Below, piece after piece: positions 8,631-16,372 of a stretch of 54,003 nt of DNA (its first letter is position 1; each line of letters begins with the position of its first letter). Origin of the DNA: Nitrobium sp046350935 (GTDB lineage: Bacteria > Nitrospirota > Thermodesulfovibrionia > Thermodesulfovibrionales > Dissulfurispiraceae); NCBI GenBank assembly GCA_046350935.1, contig JAXLZK010000027.1:1-54003 (forward strand), written 5' to 3'. Under the pieces are notes generated by a model. The model did not search any database. It was not told where the DNA came from and worked only from the letters and a program-made list of their open reading frames with translations. The translations under genes were made by a program, and so were the position numbers.

Positions 8631-9966
8631 TCTTGTCGCTTATATTCTTGTAGCTTATCTTCAGGATCTCCGCCGCCTTCGTCTTGTTCCCCGCCGTCCG
8701 CACGAGAGTCTCCTGGATCCTGGTCCTTTCCAGCTCCTTTACCGAGTCCTTGAGGGAGAGGGGGGCGGGAAAGGCGTCCTCTTCCGGCCTGCATCCGGCC
8801 GCGAGGTCCAGATGCATCGGCTTGATCGTATCGGTGGTCGCGAGGAGAACCGCCCTGCGTATCACGTTCTTCAGCTCCCGGATATTCCCGTACCAGGGAT
8901 GCTGCATCAGCAGGTCGAGCGCCCCCTCGCTGATCCCCCGCATCTGCTTCTGCAGCTCGTCACAGGCTTCCAGAAAGAATTTCTGCGTGAAAAAGGGGAT
9001 ATCCTCTCTCCTCTCCCGAAGGGGGGGCAGGGTGATGATGAACTCCCCGAGACGGTAGAAGAGGTCCTCCCTGAAGAGGCCCTTCCTGACGCTCCCTATC
9101 AGGTCTTTGTTCGTCGCGGCAATGAAGCGGACATCGATGTTCACCAGGTCGGTGCTGCCGAGTGGGTAGACTTCCTTCTTTTCAATGGCGCTGAGGAGCT
9201 TGCTCTGCATATACGACGACATATTTTCGAGCTCGTCGAGAAAGACGGTACCGCCACGGGCGCTCTCGAAATAGCCGAACTTGTTCCTGTCCGCACCGGT
9301 GAAGGCCCCCTTCCGGTACCCGAAGAGCTCGCTCTCCGCGAGGGGATCGGGGATGAGCCCGATATCGACGCGCACAAAGGGGTTTGAGGCCCTTTTGCTC
9401 ATCGAATGGAGAGCACCGGCGATATAGGATTTTCCGGTACCGGTTTCCCCCTGGATAATGACGGAGAAGTCGGTTCCCGCCACCTGGTTGATCTGACGGA
9501 TCACCTTCCTCATCGCGCTGCTCTTCCCGAATACGCCCTCCTGGGAGAGTTCAAGGGCGCTGTGCGCCCTCCTCACCTCTTCCTCAAGCTCCTTCATTTC
9601 GATCGCTCTCCGGAGCGTGATGATGAGCTCGTCGAAGGCGGGAGGCTTGACGCAGAAATCGTAGGCTCCGCTCCTGATCGCCTCCACGGCAGTGGGAATA
9701 TCCCCGAATCCGGTCAGGATGATGACGGGCACGCTCCTTTCAATGCGTTTCATCTCATGGAGCACCTCGATGCCCCCCATGCTCGGCATGTTCAAATCAA
9801 GGAGCACCGCATCGGGCACGGCATCCCGGAAGAGCTCCACTGCACCCGCCCCGTCGGCCGCTTCCGTAGTGGAGAACCCCTCGTCACGCAGTACCCCGAG
9901 CAGCATCGCCCGCACCTCTCCGTCGTCGTCCACCACCAGGACCTTCCTCTTCATCGCACTCCTCAT
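8608..9966 (-). CDS. orphan sigma-54-dependent response regulator, NtrC family
   Basis: A 452-residue three-domain activator. Receiver domain (residues about 8-120) with acidic VVDDD, phospho-acceptor Asp57 in LLDLNMPSMGG and the conserved Lys in FCVKPP. AAA+ domain with Walker A GETGTGKS, the sigma-54-contacting loop GAFTGA and a Walker B-like VFLDELENM. The C-terminal Fis-type helix-turn-helix contains KTKAAEILKISYKN. It has everything needed to activate sigma-54 promoters on phosphorylation, but no histidine kinase is adjacent. Start: ATG at 9966 follows GGAGGACAGCA; an in-frame ATG 12 nt later (MKRKVL) also has a nearby GAGGAG, so either is possible. Targets in this window are unknown; a weak GG-N10-GC site precedes the hydrogenase operon. 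Confidence 0.9.
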   Translation of the reverse strand: MRSAMKRKVLVVDDDGEVRAMLLGVLRDEGFSTTEAADGAGAVELFRDAVPDAVLLDLNMPSMGGIEVLHEMKRIERSVPVIILTGFGDIPTAVEAIRSGAYDFCVKPPAFDELIITLRRAIEMKELEEEVRRAHSALELSQEGVFGKSSAMRKVIRQINQVAGTDFSVIIQGETGTGKSYIAGALHSMSKRASNPFVRVDIGLIPDPLAESELFGYRKGAFTGADRNKFGYFESARGGTVFLDELENMSSYMQSKLLSAIEKKEVYPLGSTDLVNIDVRFIAATNKDLIGSVRKGLFREDLFYRLGEFIITLPPLRERREDIPFFTQKFFLEACDELQKQMRGISEGALDLLMQHPWYGNIRELKNVIRRAVLLATTDTIKPMHLDLAAGCRPEEDAFPAPLSLKDSVKELERTRIQETLVRTAGNKTKAAEILKISYKNISDKIKEYGLE

Positions 9967-10157
9967 TGCTGTCCTCCGGCGCCCATCAACGAATTCCGAA
10001 TCCTGCATCCCGGAGCGGGTCCGGACCAGGACACTCCACGCTGACGTCTCTTCCCTGCCCTCTTGTCCGGGAACGCCCGGGGCGGGACTATCCGGGACAG
10101 TGTCTCTTTCTCCCGTTCAGAGGAGACAGCAAAATACCCTTTGTGCTGTTCGATAGT

Positions 10158-10169
10158 ATCGTATACGAT
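10158..10169. promoter_or_regulatory. 12-bp perfect palindrome upstream of the orphan NtrC-type gene
   Basis: ATCGTATACGAT is a perfect 12-bp palindrome about 190 bp upstream of the start of the minus-strand regulator gene and about 310 bp upstream of vorB. It is the right size for a dimeric transcription factor. Nothing else ties it to a specific regulator. Confidence 0.25.
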
Positions 10170-10258
10170 GACAATCACCATAGCAGGAGAGAGGGACCCG
10201 GAACTCCACTGATTATATCAAAATTACGGTGCCCTGTGTTACAAATATTCTCCTTGCC

Positions 10259-10432
10259 GCCCTGCTGCGGCAGCCAGGGCAAACGCATCAAAATGCCAGG
10301 CCAGTACGTACCCCCTTGGGATTGCTTCGCTCCGCTCGCAATGACTGTCATTGCGAAGGGTCGTACCCTGAAGCAATCTTGTTGTTTTCCCTTGCACCGC
10401 TCTTTTGATACAATTGCCCTGCTGAGGCAGCC
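10259..10432. repeat. MITE/REPIN-like inverted-repeat element
   Basis: A nested palindromic element in a 509-bp gene-free region between the NtrC-type gene and vorB. The core is an inverted repeat: GATTGCTTC (10320-10328) and CGCAATGAC (10337-10345) face GTCATTGCG (10347-10355) and GAAGCAATC (10370-10378). Around it an outer pair of inverted arms, CAGGGCAA-N4-ATCAAAA (10275-10293) and TTTTGAT-N4-TTGCCCTG (10403-10421), matches at 15 of 19 positions. The ends also carry near-identical 17-mers, GCCCTGCTGCGGCAGCC (10259-10275) and the same with one change (10416-10432). No transposase frame lies inside. The core resembles the GTCATTGCGA...GAAGCAATC repeats common in environmental bacterial genomes. 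The rest of the gap, 9967-10258, shows only a short palindrome and GC-rich hairpins. Confidence 0.7.
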
Positions 10433-10460
10433 CCTTCTCCTGCCAAAAAACACTCCTGCA

Positions 10461-10469
10461 TGGTATAAT
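10461..10469 (+). promoter_or_regulatory. extended -10 promoter of vorB, leaderless arrangement
   Basis: TGG-TATAAT, a consensus -10 with extended TGn, ends 6 nt before the ATG at 10476. CTGCCA (10440-10445), 18 bp upstream, is a 4-of-6 match to -35. No Shine-Dalgarno sequence precedes the ATG. Confidence 0.65.
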
Positions 10470-10475
10470 TTTCTG

Positions 10476-11522
10476 ATGAAAAAAATCCTGATGAAGGGAA
10501 ACGATGCCATTGCCGAAGCCGCGGTGCAGGCCGGTTGCAGGTTCTATGCGGGCTATCCCATCACTCCCCAGAACGAAATACCCGAATACCTTTCATGGAG
10601 AATGGCCGAGGTAGGAGGTGTCTTCCTCCAGGCGGAAAGTGAACTGGCCGCGATCAACATGGTATACGGCGCGGCGGCGTGCGGAGCGCGGGCCATGACC
10701 TCTTCAAGCGGACCCGGCATCAGCCTGAAGCAGGAAGGCATCTCGTTCCTCGCCGGCGCAGAGCTCCCGGCGGTCATTGTAAACATGCAGAGAGGAGGCC
10801 CCGGACTCGGCAATATTTCCGCGAGTCAGGCGGACTATTTTCAGGCGGTGAAGGGAGGGGGGCACGGGGACTACCGGCTCCTCGTCTATGCCCCGTATAC
10901 CCTCCAGGAATTGTGGGACCTCACCTTCCTCTCCTTCGACAAAGCCGATCAGTACAGGACACCCGTCATGCTCCTCGGAGACGGAATCCTCGGCCAGATG
11001 ATGGAGCCTTTCTTTCCGACTCCCTACAGAAAGCCGCGCCTCCCCCTGAAGAAGTGGGCGCTCACCGGCTGCGCGGGAAGAGGCCCCAACGTGATCAAGA
11101 CCCTCTTCATGGGCGAGGGGGAGCTGGAGCAGCGGAACTATCTCTTACAGGCAAAGTACCGGAAGATGAGGGAAAAGGAAGTTCGTTTCCAGACCTACGA
11201 CGTGGAGGATGCGGAGCTTATCGTGGTCGCCTTCGGCATTTCGGCCCGCATCGCCCTCTCCGCGCTGCGGAAGCTGCGCCAGGAGGGGCGCAAAATAGGC
11301 CTCCTGCGCCCCATTACCCTCTTTCCTTTCCCGGAAAAGGAGATCGGAGAGCTGGCAGGACGGAACAGGCGCTTCATTACCGTGGAACTGAATGCAGGGC
11401 AGATGGTGGAAGACGTGCGGCTCGCAGTGAACGGAAAGTCCGACGTGCTCTTTTTCGGCAAGCCCGGCGGAGGCATCATCACGCCGGAAGAGCTCTGCGA
11501 AAAGCTGCGGGAGAGCCTTTAA
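10476..11522 (+). CDS. vorB: 2-oxoacid:ferredoxin oxidoreductase alpha subunit, VorB type (orphan)
   Basis: Alpha subunit of a thiamine-diphosphate 2-oxoacid:ferredoxin oxidoreductase, the class that converts branched-chain or other 2-oxoacids to acyl-CoA while reducing ferredoxin. The 348 residues begin with the VorB hallmark MKGNDAIAEAAVQAGC and YAGYPITPQNEIPEYLS, then have ESELAAINMVYGAAACGARA and TSSSGPGISLKQEGISFLAG, which form the pyrimidine/C-terminal-type fold of this subunit. The TPP-binding beta subunit and the gamma subunit normally sit next to it, but here the next gene (nrnA) is convergent, 1 nt away, and the preceding region is a repeat element. The partners must be elsewhere or this copy is solitary. 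Start: ATG 10476, 6 nt after a TATAAT; a second ATG at 10491 is also possible. Confidence 0.88.
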   Translation: MKKILMKGNDAIAEAAVQAGCRFYAGYPITPQNEIPEYLSWRMAEVGGVFLQAESELAAINMVYGAAACGARAMTSSSGPGISLKQEGISFLAGAELPAVIVNMQRGGPGLGNISASQADYFQAVKGGGHGDYRLLVYAPYTLQELWDLTFLSFDKADQYRTPVMLLGDGILGQMMEPFFPTPYRKPRLPLKKWALTGCAGRGPNVIKTLFMGEGELEQRNYLLQAKYRKMREKEVRFQTYDVEDAELIVVAFGISARIALSALRKLRQEGRKIGLLRPITLFPFPEKEIGELAGRNRRFITVELNAGQMVEDVRLAVNGKSDVLFFGKPGGGIITPEELCEKLRESL

Positions 11523-11523
11523 A

Positions 11524-12546
11524 CTATATCCGGAGCGGCTCCACTGCGCAGGGATAGCAGAGGACAATCTGCTCCTTCACCTTCCTGATGAGCTCCGCCT
11601 TGGCCGCCCCAAGCTCCATCTTCACGGTGCACCCCGCTGCATTCCTGTGCCCCCCGCCGTTGAAGGCCTCCGCAATCCGGGCCACATTGATGCTGTTCCT
11701 CGAACGAAGGCTCACCTTGTACTCATTCCGGTCGACCTCCCGCAGCAGGATCGATACCTTGATGTTCTTCATCATCTTGGGGACCGAGACGAAAGTCTCC
11801 GTATCGTCGGGAGAGGCGCCCGTCTCCTCAAACATCTTCCGGGTAACGACGGTGACGGCGATCCCTCCGTTCACCTGCAGCGTATTCAGCACCCTCAGGT
11901 AGAGCTGAAACCGCGCTTCGGACCAGGTCTCGTTGATTTCCCGGTGGATGATGTGGGGGGGGGCTCCCGCCTGGGCCAGGTCGGAGGCGACGGCCAGCAC
12001 GTCGGGCGTGGTGTTCTCGTACCGGAAATTGCCGGTGTCCACTACCAGCGCAGCATAGAGATTGACGGCCATTTCCTTGCTCATGACCACTCCGAGGGCG
12101 CGAAGGAGAGCATACACCATCATGCCGGTGGCCGCCATCTCGGGCAGCACCCACCGGAAATCCCCGAACGTCTTTTCCGTTTCGTGGTGGTCGATCACCA
12201 CGGAGTACTGAAAAGGGAGGGAGGAAAGCGGCGATCTCTCCATCCCGGTGCGCTTTATTTCATTGCAGTCCACAAGGATGAGGTTCCTGAATCCGCCCGC
12301 AGAGACCTCCGGCACGGTCATTTCGTCAAAAGTGCGGTACCGGGCGCTGCCGGGCAGAAAGGCGTACTGCTCGGGGACCCGGTCCCTGCAGAGGAGGAGG
12401 GTCCTTTTCCCCAGCGCCTCAAGAGCGAGGGCGAGGGCGGCGGCGGAGCCAAGCGTATCTCCGTCGGGGTTGAGATGGGATACGATCAGGTACCCATCTT
12501 CCCTCTTCAAAAAATCGACGATCTCATCAGGGGGCGGCACGCTCAT
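11524..12546 (-). CDS. nrnA: NrnA-type DHH/DHHA1 phosphoesterase (nanoRNase/pAp phosphatase)
   Basis: Degrades short oligoribonucleotides and, in characterised homologues, 3'-phosphoadenosine 5'-phosphate. The 340 residues contain the DHH-domain metal motifs: SHLNPDGDTLGSA near residue 23, LVDCNE near 91 and VIDHHETE near 117. A conserved DTGNFRYENT follows near residue 170. The C-terminal DHHA1 domain carries the substrate-binding FNGGGHRNAAG. The start codon overlaps the rbfA stop codon by 4 nt (ATGA), the usual infB-rbfA-nrnA arrangement, so translational coupling within that operon is expected. The 3' end abuts that of vorB. Confidence 0.92.
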   Translation of the reverse strand: MSVPPPDEIVDFLKREDGYLIVSHLNPDGDTLGSAAALALALEALGKRTLLLCRDRVPEQYAFLPGSARYRTFDEMTVPEVSAGGFRNLILVDCNEIKRTGMERSPLSSLPFQYSVVIDHHETEKTFGDFRWVLPEMAATGMMVYALLRALGVVMSKEMAVNLYAALVVDTGNFRYENTTPDVLAVASDLAQAGAPPHIIHREINETWSEARFQLYLRVLNTLQVNGGIAVTVVTRKMFEETGASPDDTETFVSVPKMMKNIKVSILLREVDRNEYKVSLRSRNSINVARIAEAFNGGGHRNAAGCTVKMELGAAKAELIRKVKEQIVLCYPCAVEPLRI

Positions 12547-12926
12547 TGTCCCTCCGGAGCAGGTCCTTCGTCCTCCGGAATCTCCTTTTCTTTGATTTCC
12601 CTCAGGAGGCGGTCGATCCGGTCGCCGCGCGCAATGGAGGCATCGATCCTGAATTCGAGAACGGGAATGAACTTCACCCTGACCCGTTTCGACACCTCGC
12701 TCCGGATCAGCCCCTTCGCCGCATTCAGGATTTCGAGCGTTAGCTCCCGCTCTTCCTCCTTGAGGACGCTGACGAACACCCGCGCGATCTTGAGGTCCTC
12801 GGACATTTCCACGTCGGTGACGGTGACGAAGCCCAGGCGGGGGTCCTTCACTCTCCGCATGATAATGTCGGCGATCTCTTCCCGCAGTAGTATGCTTAAT
12901 CTCTGTGAGCGCTTATAGGGATGCAT
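12543..12926 (-). CDS. rbfA: 30S ribosome-binding factor RbfA
   Basis: Cold-shock and maturation factor that binds the 30S subunit for processing of 16S rRNA 5' ends. The 127 residues start with the typical basic MHPYKRSQRLSILLREEIAD and contain the KH-like core: RRVKDPRLGFVTVTDVEMS, then ARVFVSVL and VKFIPVLEFRIDASIARGDR, with the family's conserved F-R-x-D segment. The ATG at 12926 matches the family N-terminus; longer frames upstream do not. No strong Shine-Dalgarno sequence is seen. It lies 68 bp downstream of infB and overlaps nrnA by 4 nt. Confidence 0.93.
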   Translation of the reverse strand: MHPYKRSQRLSILLREEIADIIMRRVKDPRLGFVTVTDVEMSEDLKIARVFVSVLKEEERELTLEILNAAKGLIRSEVSKRVRVKFIPVLEFRIDASIARGDRIDRLLREIKEKEIPEDEGPAPEGQ

Positions 12927-12994
12927 GATAGCCCGCAGCCGGCGGCCCCTGCCGGAAAGCGCGATGGCGCGCACCCGGCAGGGAGTACGGCCTC

Positions 12995-15370
12995 TTACAG
13001 TTTCGCCGCTATTCTCTCGATGATATAGTTTTCCAGGATATCGCCGATCTTCAGATCGTTGAAATTCTCTATGGTGATGCCGCACTCGTAGCCGGTCTGG
13101 GCCTCTTTGATGTCGTCCTTGAACCTCTTCAGGGAGGCGATTTTCCCCTCGTAGACCACGATATTGTCCCTGATGACCCGTATGCCTTCGCTGGAGCGGC
13201 TGATCATCCCGTCGGTCACGTAGCACCCCGCGATGGTACCGAGCCTCGATACGTGGAAAGTCTGCCTGACTTCCGCCCGACCCAGAACCTTCTCCCGGAG
13301 AGTCGGCTCGAGGAGCCCCTCGAGGGCCTTCCGCACATCCTCGATGGCGACGTAAATGATATTGTAGAGCCGTACGTCCACGCCTTCCTTATCGGCGGTC
13401 TGCGAGGCTTTCAGCTCGGGGCGGACATTGAACCCGATAATGATCGCGTTGGAAGCGGCCGCCAGCATGACGTCGGATTCGTTGATGCCGCCCACCGACG
13501 CATGGATAACCCGCACCTTGACCTCAGGGTGGGTGATATCCTCAAGGGACTTCTTGATCGCCTCCACTGACCCCTGCACATCGCCCTTGATGACGATATT
13601 CAGTTCCTTGATCTGTCCCTCCTTTATCCGTGCATATAACTCGTCGAGGGTCAGCTTCCTGTGGCGCGCTATCTCGGCAAGACGCTGCTTCTGGAGTCTC
13701 GCCAGGGCGATCTGGCGCGCCTTCCTTTCGTCCTCGACACACGAGAACACGTCGCCGGCAGTGGGGACCTCCGCAAAGCCGATCACCTCCACCGGCGTCG
13801 AAGGTCCGGCTGAGGAAATCTTCTTGCCCGTATCGTCGATCAGCGCCCGTACGCGGCCCGAAGTCGTGCCCGCGACAAAGGCGTCGCCGATCTTCAGGGT
13901 CCCCGACTGGATCAGCACGGTCGCCACAGGCCCCCGCCCCTTGTCGAGCTTTGCTTCGATGATGGTTCCCCGGGCAGGCCTGGTGTGGTTCGCCTTCAGC
14001 TCCATCACCTCGGCCTGGAGCAGGATCATCTCGAGCAGGTGCTCGATCCCTATTCTCTTCTTCGCGGAAACCTCCACAAAGATGTTCTGGCCGCCCCACT
14101 CCTCGGACACCACTCCGCGCTCCGCGAGCTCGTTCCGCACCCGCGTGGGGTTCGCCTCGGGCTTGTCGATCTTGTTGACCGCTACAACGATAGGCACATT
14201 GGCGGCCTTCGAGTGGTCGATGGCCTCGACGGTCTGCGGCATCACCCCGTCGTCAGCGGCAACCACGAGGACCACTATGTCCGTAACCTTGGCGCCCCTC
14301 GCCCGCAGCGCCGTAAAGGCCTCATGACCGGGAGTGTCGAGAAACGTGAGGTCCTTTCCCTGGAGGGACACCTTGTACGCGCCGATATGCTGGGTAATAC
14401 CGCCTGCCTCCGTCTCGGTGACCTTCGTCTCACGGACGGCGTCCAGCAGGGAGGTCTTCCCATGGTCGACGTGCCCCATGATCGTGACGACCGGCGGCCT
14501 CGGCATGAGGGCCGCTTCGTCCTCCGCCGCCTCTTCGACTACGTCCAACTGCTCAGCCGAGACGGTCTCCACCTTTACACCGAACCCTTCCGCCACCAGA
14601 AGGGCGGCATCCATATCGATGGGCTGGTTGAGGGTCGCCATGTATCCCAGCTCCATGAGCTTCTTGATCACATCGGAGATCTTCACCCCGATCAGATCGG
14701 CAAAGGCCTTGACCGTCGTCCCCTCTTCCAGCTTTATGGACTTCTTCCGGGGGGCGGTTATCTGCGGCTGGAGAGGCACTTCGGGCCGCCTGAACCTGTC
14801 CTTCAGCCTCTTGCCTCCTCCCGCCTTCTGGTCGGCCCATTTCTTGGGCTCGATGCGCCGGATCGCCTGGAACGCCTTCTGCATCCCCGGCTTCACCTTG
14901 ATTTTCTCCACCTTCTCTACTTCTATCTCTTTCTTGAACCGGTCGGGGAGCTTGGGCTCTTCATCCTCTTCGGTAGTCGCGGCGGGGGCGGGGGCAGCCG
15001 AAGGCGCCTCTTCCGCAACGACGCTTTCCGCTTCTCCTGCGGCAACAGGCTCCTGCTCCTTCTCCCTCTCCGGGAAAGGACGCTCCTGCCGCTCTACGGC
15101 CCTTTCGGGCTCTTCCCGTCTCTCACCCTCTTCGGGGGTTTTCCGCAGGGCGGCCTGCTCCTCCCGCTCCTGACGCTCCCGGTCCTCAGGGGTCACCCTC
15201 CCCAGGAAAATCCCCCTGATGGTTTCCGCTTCCTCGGCACTGAGCTTCACGTTGGTCGTACCCTTCTTGTACTCGACACCGCGCATCCTGCCGGTCTCTT
15301 TCACCACATCGGTCGCTTTTACGCCCAACTCTTTCGCCAGCTCAGTGCTCTTTATTTCCTGGATAGACAT
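12995..15370 (-). CDS. infB: translation initiation factor IF-2
   Basis: GTPase that places initiator fMet-tRNA on the 30S subunit and promotes subunit joining. The 791 residues open with an IF2 N-terminal domain (LAKELGVKATDVVKETG). A long acidic, low-complexity linker follows (residues about 75-150, rich in E, R, A and P), then a second IF2-N-like motif (VKAFADLIGVKISDVIKKLM). The GTPase domain has G1 GHVDHGKTSLLD, G3 DTPGHEAF and G4 NKIDK. Domains II to IV follow. The ATG at 15370 follows GGAGGGAG. In many bacteria nusA precedes infB; here infB is first in its transcript and divergent from rpmB, with a shared promoter region. Confidence 0.97.
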   Translation of the reverse strand: MSIQEIKSTELAKELGVKATDVVKETGRMRGVEYKKGTTNVKLSAEEAETIRGIFLGRVTPEDRERQEREEQAALRKTPEEGERREEPERAVERQERPFPEREKEQEPVAAGEAESVVAEEAPSAAPAPAATTEEDEEPKLPDRFKKEIEVEKVEKIKVKPGMQKAFQAIRRIEPKKWADQKAGGGKRLKDRFRRPEVPLQPQITAPRKKSIKLEEGTTVKAFADLIGVKISDVIKKLMELGYMATLNQPIDMDAALLVAEGFGVKVETVSAEQLDVVEEAAEDEAALMPRPPVVTIMGHVDHGKTSLLDAVRETKVTETEAGGITQHIGAYKVSLQGKDLTFLDTPGHEAFTALRARGAKVTDIVVLVVAADDGVMPQTVEAIDHSKAANVPIVVAVNKIDKPEANPTRVRNELAERGVVSEEWGGQNIFVEVSAKKRIGIEHLLEMILLQAEVMELKANHTRPARGTIIEAKLDKGRGPVATVLIQSGTLKIGDAFVAGTTSGRVRALIDDTGKKISSAGPSTPVEVIGFAEVPTAGDVFSCVEDERKARQIALARLQKQRLAEIARHRKLTLDELYARIKEGQIKELNIVIKGDVQGSVEAIKKSLEDITHPEVKVRVIHASVGGINESDVMLAAASNAIIIGFNVRPELKASQTADKEGVDVRLYNIIYVAIEDVRKALEGLLEPTLREKVLGRAEVRQTFHVSRLGTIAGCYVTDGMISRSSEGIRVIRDNIVVYEGKIASLKRFKDDIKEAQTGYECGITIENFNDLKIGDILENYIIERIAAKL

Positions 15371-15478
15371 CTATACTCTCTCCCTCCGGTTTTAAAGTGG
15401 GAAAACAAGAACAGGAATCGGAAAGCGAAAAAAACCTCGTACCCCTTGCCTCTTACTCCGCACTTTTCTTCTGCGCAC

Positions 15479-15507
15479 TTGTAACATTACTCCTGAAATG
15501 TTATCAT
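15479..15507 (+). promoter_or_regulatory. promoter of rpmB
   Basis: TTGTAA (15479-15484) and TATCAT (15502-15507) lie 17 bp apart; the rpmB start follows about 40 nt after, with its own AAAGGAGGG site. An inverted repeat TAACATT-N8-AATGTTA (15482-15503) spans most of the promoter and could be an operator. Confidence 0.6.
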
Positions 15508-15526
15508 AAAAGACTTTTTAATGCAA
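15498..15526 (-). promoter_or_regulatory. possible divergent promoter of infB
   Basis: On the minus strand TTGCAT and TAACAT are 17 bp apart, overlapping the rpmB promoter and the same inverted repeat. The leader to the infB ATG would be about 120 nt. Matches to consensus are moderate (3 of 6 and 4 of 6). Confidence 0.35.
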
Positions 15527-15546
15527 TGAACAAAGGAGGGTGAATT

Positions 15547-15735
15547 ATGGCAAGCTGTTCTGTTTGCGGAAAAAAACGGATGGTCGGCAACAACGTAAGC
15601 CATGCAAATAACAAAACCAAGAACGTCCTGATGCCGAATATCCAGAGGATCAAAGTCGTCAAGGACAACGCCACCAAGAAGGCATACGTCTGCACCCGCT
15701 GCATCAGGTCCGGGAAAGTAGTGAAGGCCGTCTGA
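15547..15735 (+). CDS. rpmB: 50S ribosomal protein L28
   Basis: Ribosomal protein bL28, 62 residues, of the zinc-binding type: it has two CxxC pairs, CSVCGKKR (C4, C7) and CTRCIRSGKV. The segment NNVSHANNKTKNVLMPNIQ is the L28 signature, with the conserved HA-N-K-T-K-R/N pattern. The ATG follows AAAGGAGGGTGAATT at good spacing. It is monocistronic or co-transcribed with the DUF721 gene about 110 bp downstream. The zinc-ligand form is often the one replaced by a Cys-minus paralogue under zinc limitation, but no such paralogue is in this window. Confidence 0.97.
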   Translation: MASCSVCGKKRMVGNNVSHANNKTKNVLMPNIQRIKVVKDNATKKAYVCTRCIRSGKVVKAV

Positions 15736-15848
15736 TTCCAACGGGAAGCCAGAAGCGAGGAACCGGCTTTGATCGGCATGCGGCCCCCCCCTTCTGCTTC
15801 CTTCCTCTCCCCTTCCCCCCCTTTTTTTTGCTGCATTCCCGCTGCCGT

Positions 15849-16322
15849 ATGAGGGACGCCGGCGCTATCCTTGCCTCACTTTTGAAGGAATTGGGGCTGG
15901 AGGAAAGAGTGCGGCTCGACTCCCTGCAGAAGGAGTGGAGAAACCTCTTCGGAGAGCCCCTCTCCCTCCATACCTACCCTGCCGAGATAAAGGGCGGGGA
16001 GCTGCTCATCGCTGTCGATTCCCCGGTATGGATGCAGCAGTTGAAATTCTACAAGCAGGAAATCGTCGGAAAACTGCAGGCGTACCGGATACACAGCGTC
16101 AGGTTCCGGCGTGGGACGGTCTATCGGACGAGAGGGAGCGCTCCGGTGGGAAATGCAGCAGGGAAACAGCCTTTCCTCTCCGCGCAGGACAGGCAATGGA
16201 TCGAACAGACCCTTTCCGCGGTAGAGGACCCGGACCTCCGGGAAGGCTTCAGGAAAGCGTTGGAGAAAGCGATGGCGCGGAAAGGCCGTGATGCGCAGCC
16301 GAAAACGCGCCGCGGCCGGTAA
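15849..16322 (+). CDS. DUF721 (DciA-like) protein
   Basis: A 157-residue basic protein with a DUF721 domain in its first ~95 residues: an N-terminal helix (ILASLLKELGLEERVRL), the conserved W in LQKEWRNLFGEPLSLHTYP, then KGGELLIAVDSPVWMQQLKF and a VRFRRGTVY strand. DUF721 proteins include DciA, the replicative-helicase loader of many bacteria lacking DnaC, and small relatives of unknown function. The C-terminal half (SAQDRQWIEQTLSAVEDPDL, then a Lys/Arg-rich tail) is helical and low in similarity. The ATG at 15849 is chosen for agreement with the domain start. No good ribosome-binding site is seen; a TTG 21 nt upstream is an alternative. Confidence 0.78.
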   Translation: MRDAGAILASLLKELGLEERVRLDSLQKEWRNLFGEPLSLHTYPAEIKGGELLIAVDSPVWMQQLKFYKQEIVGKLQAYRIHSVRFRRGTVYRTRGSAPVGNAAGKQPFLSAQDRQWIEQTLSAVEDPDLREGFRKALEKAMARKGRDAQPKTRRGR

Positions 16323-16372
16323 AGGCCGGCGTCACCGCTCCGCCCCGCCGCGCACCACGAAAAGCCCTGGCC

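Noticed and set aside
13985..15484. Plus-strand frame of about 500 codons opposite infB
   Set aside because: Antisense shadow; Leu/Arg-rich low-complexity translation, whereas infB has all GTPase motifs.
16315..16330. GCCGG/CCGGC hairpin after the DUF721 gene as terminator
   Set aside because: Short stem, no T-tract on either strand; probably chance in GC-rich DNA.
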